Shown here piece after piece: positions 57,011 to 64,000 of a stretch of 64,000 bases of DNA. The position numbers and the translations under genes were made by a program. The notes beneath the pieces are model-generated. The model searched no databases. It had not been told where the DNA came from and saw only the letters and a list, made by a program, of their open reading frames with translations. The stretch's first letter is position 1, and the number at the start of each line of letters is the position of its first letter. Source of the stretch: Adenophora triphylla var. japonica (lineage: Eukaryota; Streptophyta; Magnoliopsida; Asterales; Campanulaceae). Location of the stretch: the NCBI GenBank assembly GCA_022495995.1, contig JAFEMH010002566.1, positions 248,001-312,000 of the forward strand, written 5' to 3'.

Positions 57011-57318
57011 GAAACTAAAGCTTACGTCGCTATCGTGAAGATAGAGGTAGCTGAAATTTGGGAAACTAAAGCGTACTTCACTATCTAAGGGATAGAGGTT
57101 GCTAAAGTTGGAAAACTAAAGCGTACTTCACTATCTAGGAGATAGAGGTAGCTAAAGTTTAGAGAAACTGAAGCGTACTTCACTATCTATGGGATAGAGG
57201 TAGCTAAAGTTTGGAAAAACTTAAGCGTACTTCACTATCTATGAGATAGAGGTAGCTAAAGTTTGGAAAACTGGAGCGTACTTCACTATCTATGGGATAG
57301 AGGTAGCTAAAGTTTGAG
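57011..57318. repeat. About 51-bp minisatellite with CTATC/GATAG hairpins
   Basis: Six units of AAACTAAAGCGTACTTCA and CTATCTATGGGATAGAGG plus TAGCTAAAGTTTGG. CTATC/GATAG is conserved in all units while the loop varies (GTGAA, TAAGG, TAGGA, TATGG, TATGA). Confidence 0.8.
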
Positions 57319-57582
57319 TTTTGACAATTCGGAGGATGTCACCTAGCGTTGTTCCGTTATAACGGAAGTAACGGAGGCGCTTCGGGAGGAAAGTTTATTC
57401 TCCTTAGAGATAATGGGTATCCTTGGGAAACAGCGTTACTCTGGTTAAGAGATAACGGGAATTGTATGCCTAAGTGGAAAGTCCAGGGGCAAAAGTGTAA
57501 ATTCAGCTCAGAGCGGATGAAGCCGCCCGGCTAGAGATGGGGAAAAAGAAGACGTCCGGCTTGAAATCTAATTTCACCAGAT

Positions 57583-57590
57583 TATTTAAA
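57583..57590 (+). promoter_or_regulatory. Possible TATA box of the antisense gene
   Basis: TATTTAAA, 116 bases before the ATG at 57706, followed by a purine-rich leader. Weak evidence. Confidence 0.4.
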
Positions 57591-57705
57591 CATAATTGAA
57601 ACGGGCAAGGGTGCCATTGTTGTCTTTGTTTCTGCCGAGGAGAAGAGAGAGAGTGGAGAGAGAAATTTTCAAAAATCTTCAATTCCCTTGCTTCTACTAC
57701 TCGAG

Positions 57706-60410
57706 ATGGATCCGGAGGGGAACATTGTGCCTAGGCAAGTGCGTAGAAACTTGTCGGATACCGCTAGAAGGAGGAGGAGGGAATTCGTTCGAACCGAGCG
57801 AAAGTACGACTTCAACACACCTCCTTCCGAGCTCTATCCCGGAAAGAGGGAGCACAAATCGATGAAACCTCAATCTATTGGGGTAAGCATTCTTGATTTG
57901 CTTGATTTTGTCAATTTTGTCAATTTTGATTGAATTTTGATTGTTTTTAGGGCTTGACCCGATTTTTAGGAATCTTTTCGAATTTTTTGCTGTTTTTGTT
58001 GATGTTTTTGGGAGTTTGATGATTGACCTATGAGGCTGAGGACATAAATGAACATGCATGTGCCATTTATTTGAGAAAAATATGAGAATGACTCATTTTT
58101 TGAAAATAAAGTAAGAAAAATAATGTCTAAAATGTGACGGAGTTCTTGCATGTGCTAGAACTAGGTCAATTTCTGATCATGGATGGGAAAGCAAGATTTT
58201 TGATGATGAAAAGGATTCATGCATGCCATTTTGGAAAATTAATACTTATGTGCAAATAATTTTGTGAAAATTGGAATTTTGTACTTAGGAGAGCAATGTG
58301 CTCGACATGACATGCTTCAAATGATGAAGGACACGTTTTCTAGGCAAAGGATGCTAGAAATCTCTTATGAATGTTTTTCTTTGAAAATATGTGCACTTTT
58401 GAATATATGCATACTTTTGAGATGAAATGAAGGACTGACACATTTTTTGTGGTGTTTTCCTACAGGAGAACAAGTCGAGGGGACCCTCTGAGGTAGCGGT
58501 GAAGTTGTGGGATAGGATGCCCAACTTCGGGAGGATGGGGTGAATCCTAAGAAGCTGGTGATGTCTACCGGGCTCGATTCTTTCATTGACGCTATTGGTA
58601 GAGGTATTCATGTGACCTCTAAGAGTAAGAGGCTGGTCCAGGCCCTTTAAGAGTTCTGGTGGGACACTACTCACAGCTTTCATCTTAGCTGGGGAGAGAT
58701 GGTGACTCCGGCCGATTTCACTGCTATCACCGGCTTGCAGTTCACTGGAGGCCTGTGACCTGGAGGGATCACATTTCTGTGGCCGATTTCAGAGCTTTGG
58801 TGGGATTTGACCTTCGTCCTAAGGGCCTTGGGATGGAGACAAGGTTTGTCGAGGTAGCAGTTTTGGAGTGTATGCAGGGGTTTACCGCCAATGAGGTGAC
58901 TGCCCACTAGCTCGCGAGAGCATTTCTGTGGTTGATACTGTCAGTCACCATTTTTGTGAACTCTGGGACATTGGCAATGCTTTGCCTTCTTGACTCTTTG
59001 GAGAATTTGGATGAGGTTGGGGCGGTCTCTTGGGGTGAGGCCAGATTGGCTGAGCTCTACTTCTCTTTGGACTTGTACAGCCGTAATAAGGCTGCGTCGA
59101 TGGATTGTTTCTCTTTTGCTCTTGAGGTATTCTCACTTTCTTTTCTCTTTTTTATTTTTCTGTCTTGAGATTTTTATGAGAGAAATGATCCTTTTTGTTT
59201 TGAACATGCAGGTCTGGTTCTGTGAGGTGACTCAGTTCTTTCTTTAGAACCAACAGAGTCATCCGGAGATCTTCCCGGCCATGATTCACTGGAGGGGAGA
59301 GGCTAGAGATAAGTTCACCGGGAAGACCCGGATTACTTTTGATTATAAGATGGTGAGACCCGTTATCAACAGGGATGGTCACGAGGGGGTGGATTTTTAT
59401 CCTTGGGGGAGGTACCCGGAGGCTTTGATAGGGGATGCCTTGGTGGCGACCAGGCAGAGGAGGTGGCTGACAGGGCTTACCTGTGACATTATTTATCTGG
59501 GGGATCGCTTCTCCAGGCAGCATGGCCATGTCCCTCCTTTGGATGCTATCACTCCTCAGGACCCTCCACAGCATGGCCATGTCCCTCCTTGGGGCTTTGC
59601 CGGGGGCTTCGTCTACTCAGTCCCTTGGGTGATTTCCCGGAGAGGTGCACCTAGGCAACAGGATCAGGGTAGTTGGGAGCTGATGATGGCTCGACTGTCT
59701 ACCTCTGACATTCACTGGTGGGTGCCTCACTAGAGGCTGTAGACTCGGAGGACATTTTAGAAGTCCTATGTAGTGAAGGTTCCGGGGCTTTCTTGGTCAT
59801 CCTTCTACATACCTTGCTTAGTATCCAGGCAGTTTGGGATCTTACAGGAGCCTCTGGGTGATTGGAAGGACATCAGTACCATGGAGGTGGTGTCTTTTGA
59901 CATGAGGGATCCAGCCAGCTTCTCATTTTTCTTGAGGGCATGGACATACGCCGCTTTTCCACCCAGGGCCATTCTCAAGAGCAGGAAGAGTACTATCTTG
60001 ACCATGGCTTACTTAGACTGGTATGAGAAGGAAATGGGGGCGACTCAGGTCGTTTTGGGGGAGAGACGTCAGGCTTTATTGGGGGCTGACTGTGACTCGA
60101 GCAGGACTCTAAGGGAAGCTGAAGCTAAGGCTAGTTGCCATAACCAGTCAGGTGACCTTTTTAGAGATATGGAAGTCCGGTATGAGAGGCTATCAGAGTC
60201 GCTCCCCTTACTGAGGCTCAGAGGGAGGAGATATGGGCTCGTACCAGGATAGAGAAGGCACTTATTGACACAAGCTTGGTGGAAGCTCCAGTGAGGATAC
60301 CTGAGATTGGGATGAGGGAGACTGACATCATAGAGAAGAAGAGGAAGAACACTCGATGGGGTCGAGGTAAAGGGAAGAAGAACAAGGAAGACTCAGTGAA
60401 TGATGACTGA
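57706..60410 (+). pseudogene. Antisense spliced plant-mobile-domain gene inside Gyp-4 (broken)
   Basis: Plus strand, against the element. Exon 1 57706-57882 (MDPEGNIVPRQVRRNLSDTA..., basic RRRRR cluster, donor GTAAGC). Intron to 58465 (TTCCTACAG). Exon 2 58466-59126 with PNFG, LDSFIDAIGRGIHVTSKSKR and EMVTPADFTAITGLQFTGG; the later part, in a shifted frame, has the domain's FLWLILSVTIFVNSGTLAML and LENLDEVGAVSWGEARLAEL. A second intron of 85 bp (59127-59211, GTATTC..ATGCAG). Exon 3 59212-60410 reads VWFCEVTQFF and RPVINRDGHEGVDFYPWGRY, ending in a Lys-rich tail. The fold is the plant mobile domain of MAIN/MAIL-type proteins. One base is missing near 58533, and there are several in-frame stops (58648, 59246, 59731, 60250). 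Such antisense ORFs between pol and 3' LTR are known in Tat-type elements. Confidence 0.8.
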
Positions 60411-60647
60411 GAGATCTATTCCTAGGATCCACTTATTGCCATTTGCAAACACGGTAGTTTATTAGGTCCTTTTTTGTATTTTTTAATCTTTGTAGCAGGT
60501 TAGCAGAGTCAAGAGTAGACCGTGCTTGAAATCATCAAAAAGTTTTTGACTTGTAATTAACAAAAGATATTATCTTAGAATTTATTCAAGACACATTTTT
60601 ATGGAAATTCTGATGTCTTATTTATTGTTTAGACCGAACCATTTCTG

Positions 60648-60703
60648 GCTGCCTACGTTCCCCTTTTACAAGAAAGGCTAAGGGGCTCAGGTCTTCGTAG
60701 TTC
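60648..60703 (-). other. Motif I nested stem-loop, Gyp-4 copy 3
   Basis: CTACG (60653-60657) with CGTAG (60696-60700), inner CCTTT/AAAGG plus an outer CCCC/GGGG. The longest version. Confidence 0.7.
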
Positions 60704-60769
60704 ATTCTGGTGAACTATTGGAATTTTTGTTTGTTTGTTTGTTTTTTTTTTATGTGCAACCCTGTTTTT

Positions 60770-60938
60770 TGCCTAGACCGCCCTTTTTGGGGTTTTCAGC
60801 CTAGCTGGGCATTACTCTTTTTGCACTATATATATTTTTTCCTTTTTTTTCTCTTTTTTTTTCTTCTTCTTTTTTTTTATGTGCGGCCCTGTCTTTTGCC
60901 TAGACCGCCCTTTTTGGGGGTTTTAGCCTAGCTGGGCA
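60770..60938 (-). other. Motif II stem-loops, two copies in Gyp-4
   Basis: Copy a: CTAG (60773-60776) with CTAG (60801-60804), inner CCC/GGG. Copy b: CTAG (60900-60903) with CTAG (60928-60931), inner CCC/GGG. A block of about 130 bases was duplicated. Borders TTTTGCCTAGACCGCCC and CTAGCTGGGCATTACT match Gag-1. Confidence 0.65.
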
Positions 60939-61011
60939 TTACTATTTTTGCACTAAAATTTTTCTTTTCTTCTTTTCTTTTTATTTAATAAATTTTTTCT
61001 TTCTTTTTTTT

Positions 61012-64000
61012 TTAGACATAGTACCAGCGGAGCTTGTCACCGTTGACTGGGTGGACAAAGGGATTGCCGTCCAGGTCCGCATGCTTCATCGCCCCTCCCG
61101 AAAGTGTCTTCGGCACCACATACGGGCCAATCCAAACGGGTTCCCATTTCCCCGGAGGGTTGTCTCTGGTAGGGGGCTTTACTTTCAGCACTAGGTCACC
61201 CTCTTTGATGTCCCTGGCCTTGACTTTTTTGTCGAATGCCCTGGTCATTCGCCTCTGGTAGGCTCGGGTGAGTTCCATGGCTTTTAGCCTTCTTTCATCA
61301 AGTAGGGCCAATTCATCATGCCGGCTGCGTAGCCACTCTACTTCATTGACACTGTTTTCCAGGAGGATCCTCAGTGACGGGATTTCCAACTCTACTGGCA
61401 ACACTGCTTCCATCCCGTAAGTCAGGGCAAAGGGAGTTTCTCCCGTGGCTGTTCTAACAGACGTTCTATAGCCCCAGAGTGCCAGATGCAGCTTTTTAGG
61501 CCAGTCACGACCACGGGTGGCCATTTTCCGGATAATCCATTCGAGCATCTTATTGGAAGCTTCTACTGCTCCATTGGTCTGAGGTCTGTATGGGGACAAT
61601 TTATGGCGAGTGATTTTGAATTCTGACAGCAGTCTATCGCAGTCCCCTTCAAAGTGCGACCCATTATCTGAAATGACCTCATTGGGCACCCCGTATCTGC
61701 ACATGATATTTTCTTTGACAAACTGGGCCACTTTCTTGGAGGTGAGGACCTTGTAGGACTTGGCTTCTACCCACTATGTGAAGTAGTCGACTGCCACTAG
61801 CACAAATTCGTGCCCATTGCTTCCAGCCGGGGCTATCTTCCCTATCACGTCAATACCCCAAGTTGCAAACGGCCAAGGAGTCGTCATGCAGTACAGGTCA
61901 TGAGGCGGAAGATGATTGAGGTTGGCAAACCGTTGGCATTTTTCGCACGCTCGGACATGCTGGACACAATCTGTTTCCATGGAAATCCAGTAATAGCCCA
62001 TTCTGAGGATTACTTGCATCAACGCTCTGGCATTCATATGAGGACCGCAGGGACCATTATGGACTTCGGTCATTAACTCTCTTGCCCTTTCTTGGGTGAC
62101 ACATAAGAGGAGTGGTCCCTGGTATCGTTTCTTGTACAAGTCGCCCCCTAGAATGACATAGTGAGAGGCCAACCGTTTCAGGGCTTGCAAACTCTTGGCT
62201 TTGATGCTTTCCCTTGGTCTACCTTCTTCATCTCTGAAAGCTGACTCCCCATCCTTGAGGAACTGGTAAATCTGACTGTACCAGGGTTCCTTGATAGGCT
62301 CGGGTCCCAAGTCTATTTCACAGCAGAAATTCGGGGCTTCTCTTCTACTCACTCTGAATGGTTTTATTGCCTTTCCCTCGGGGATCTCTACCAATGAGGC
62401 TAGAGTAGCTAAGGCATCCGCGAATCTATTCTTGTCCCTTGGCAGGTAATGGAAAGTTACTTCTCTGAACTGCTCAGTCAACTCTTCCATGTAGGCATGA
62501 TATTTTTGGAGGTTAAGATCCACAATCTTCCACTTGTTGGAGACCTGGTTGATGATCAGGGCTGAGTCTCCATAGACCTTGAGTTCCTTGACATTCCTTT
62601 CTAATGCGGCTTCTAAACCAGCAATGCAAGCTTCATACTCTGCAGCATTGTTTGTGGCAGGGAAGTTCAACTTGATGGCTATTGGCATGTGCTCATCTTT
62701 CGGATCGACCAGTAGCATTCCTATGCCATTTCCTCTTTTGTTAGCGGCTCCGTCAAAGAATAGCTGCCATCGGTTCTCAGGCTCCACTACAAAGATTCCT
62801 TCATCTGGGAATTGGGGTTCAGGCCCGCGGTCATCATTGCTAGGGAAATTTGCCAGATGGTCTGACAGCGCTTGACCCTTGATTGCCTTTCTCGTCACAT
62901 AGTTGATGTCATACTCAGCCAAGAAGAACGACCACTTTGCTAGACGCATCGAAAGGGAAGGCTTGTCGAAGATGTACTTGATGGGGTCCATTTTCGAGAC
63001 CAATTTCACAGAGTGGGCTTGCATGTAATGCTTTAGCTTACCGACTACCCAGACCAGTCCTGCACAAGTCTTTTCGCACGCTGAGTAATTGAGCTCACTT
63101 CCTTGCAACTTCTGACTGACAAAGTAAATGGCGTTTTCTACCCGAGAGTCCTTCTTCTCCTGAGCCAGCATAGCCCCAACTGCCGTATCAGTGACAGTGA
63201 GATAGAGCAGAAGAGGTTTCTGTCCATGTGGGGGGCATAGCACCGGTGGATGTACTAGGTACGCCTTGATTTGGTCAAAGGCATCCTGGCATTCCTCAGT
63301 CCATTCTGTGTCTGCATTCTTCTTCATGAGCTTGAAGATGGGCTCGCACATGGTAGTCAGCTGGTTGACAAAACGGCTGATGTACTGTAATTTGCCCATA
63401 AAGCTTTTGACCTCTGTCTGGGTTCGAGGCGGCCTCATGTCCATAATGGCCTTGATCTTTCGGGGATCGACTTCAATACCTCGTTCCGTGACCATATACC
63501 CAAGCACTTTTCCCCTTGTCACTCCAAAGGTGCATTTGGCAGGGTTCAGTCTCATGGAATGCTGTCTCAACCTCTCAAAGAACTTTCTCAGGTCGACAAA
63601 ATGTTGTCCATTCTTACCTTTGGAATGAATTGTCATGTCATCGACATAGACCTCAATTTCCTTGTGGATCATGTCGTGAAAGAGTGCAGTCGCTGCCCTT
63701 TGATACGTAGCCCCGGCATTCTTAAGCCCAAAAGGCATCACAGTATAGCAGTATGTTCCCCACGGTGTGGTGAAGGCTGTCTTTTCTTGGTCCTCCTCGG
63801 CCATCTTGATCTGATTGTAGCCAGCAAAGCCATCAATGAAGGATTTGACTTCGTAGTTAGCAGTGGCGTCCACCAGAATGTCTATGTTCGGCAAGGGATA
63901 GTCGTCTTTGGGGCTGGCCTTGTTCAGATCCCGGAAATCTACACAACAGCGCACCTTCCCATTGACCTTAGTCACAGTGACGATATTGGATAACCATGTC
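61012..64000 (-). pseudogene. pol: Gyp-4 pol: RT, RNase H, second RNase H, integrase (one stop, runs off the edge)
   Basis: Open from the right edge to 61777: RT with CCVDFRDLNKASPKDDYPLP, WGTYCYTVMPFGLKNAGATY and catalytic EVYVDDMTIHSK. RT-linked RNase H follows (TDTAVGAMLAQEKKDSRVEN, LNYSACEKTCAGLVWVVGKL). A second, archaeal-type RNase H has Asp in LFFDGAANKRGNGIG, Glu in NNAAEYEACIAGL, Asp in VYGDSALIINQV and Asp in RFADALATLAS. The integrase zinc module is HNGPCGPHMNAR..CEKCQRF, the core GIDVIG, SDNGSHF and GAVEASNKM. A TAG at 61774-61776 replaces the Lys of DYFTKWVEA; the same frame continues to the stop at 61012. All catalytic residues are present, so one substitution separates this region from an open frame. 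Confidence 0.92.

Larger units (their letters stand above)
60411..61011. other. Gyp-4 intergenic stretch between antisense gene and pol
   Basis: No gene. It carries Motif I copy 3, two Motif II copies and long pyrimidine tracts (60725-60750, 60836-60880, 60962-61013), which read as purine tracts in the element's RNA. Confidence 0.75.
55948..64000 (-). mobile_element. Gyp-4: pol-bearing Tat-lineage Ty3/gypsy element, 5' part beyond the window
   Basis: From left: a partial 3' LTR, a polypurine tract, minisatellites, an antisense gene, hairpin motifs and, on the minus strand, RT-RNase H-aRNase H-integrase running off the right edge. Two RNase H modules and an extra ORF between pol and 3' LTR are hallmarks of the Tat branch. 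The LTR is cut at about 55948 next to Gyp-3 sequence. Confidence 0.88.

Overview
The window is plant nuclear DNA, most likely from a eudicot with a retrotransposon-rich genome; the species cannot be named from the sequence. Almost everything is LTR retrotransposon, one inside another. I see no intact host gene. The only host-gene trace is a 46-codon fragment of a UPL1/UPL2-type ubiquitin ligase. Element names used here are my own.

Layout: 1-1529 is the right end of a minus-strand gypsy-type element (Gyp-1) that landed in a simple repeat belonging to a CACTA DNA transposon. The right terminus of that CACTA element is at 2937. From 2938 to 32472 runs one old, broken minus-strand copia element (Cop-1), cut three times. 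The CACTA element sits at its pol 3' end. Gag-1 (4475-11934) sits in its reverse transcriptase. Cop-2 (13310-31082) sits between its integrase and protease, and Cop-2 is itself split by Gag-2 (22676-29784). Target-site duplications (CCTGC, AAGTC, ATGTT/ATGTC) and the restored gene order prove the nesting. An A/T-rich repeat and the UPL fragment follow (32600-33819). Then come Cop-3 (plus strand, 33825-40420, TSD GCGGG), Gag-3 (minus, 40426-47632), a plus-strand Tat-like gag-protease remnant (Gyp-2, 47633-49268), a decayed minus-strand gypsy element (Gyp-3, 49269 to about 55947) and the 3' LTR plus 7.7 kb of a pol-bearing Tat-lineage element (Gyp-4, about 55948 to the right edge).

How they fit together: Gag-1, Gag-2 and Gag-3 carry gag but no pol. 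Their primer-binding sites match a tRNA ending in TCGCCA. Gyp-4 carries protein domains of the right lineage (RT, two RNase H modules, integrase) but has an in-frame stop in integrase. Gag-1 has an intact 454-residue gag, equal-length LTRs differing at only about 8 of 1054 positions, and a perfect TSD, so it moved recently and must have been mobilised in trans.

The most interesting signals are not genes. Motif I, a nested stem-loop (outer CTACG/CGTAG, inner stem of changing sequence but kept pairing), occurs eight times in Gag-1, Gag-2, Gag-3 and Gyp-4, always in the same orientation relative to the element. Motif II, a second nested stem-loop (CTAG outer stem), occurs six times in Gag-1, Gag-2 and Gyp-4. 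Pairs of CG-centred palindromes sit in the LTRs and leaders of both copia and gypsy families, with a family-specific core. Gyp-4 also carries a spliced antisense gene with a plant mobile domain, and Cop-2 an envelope-like third ORF.
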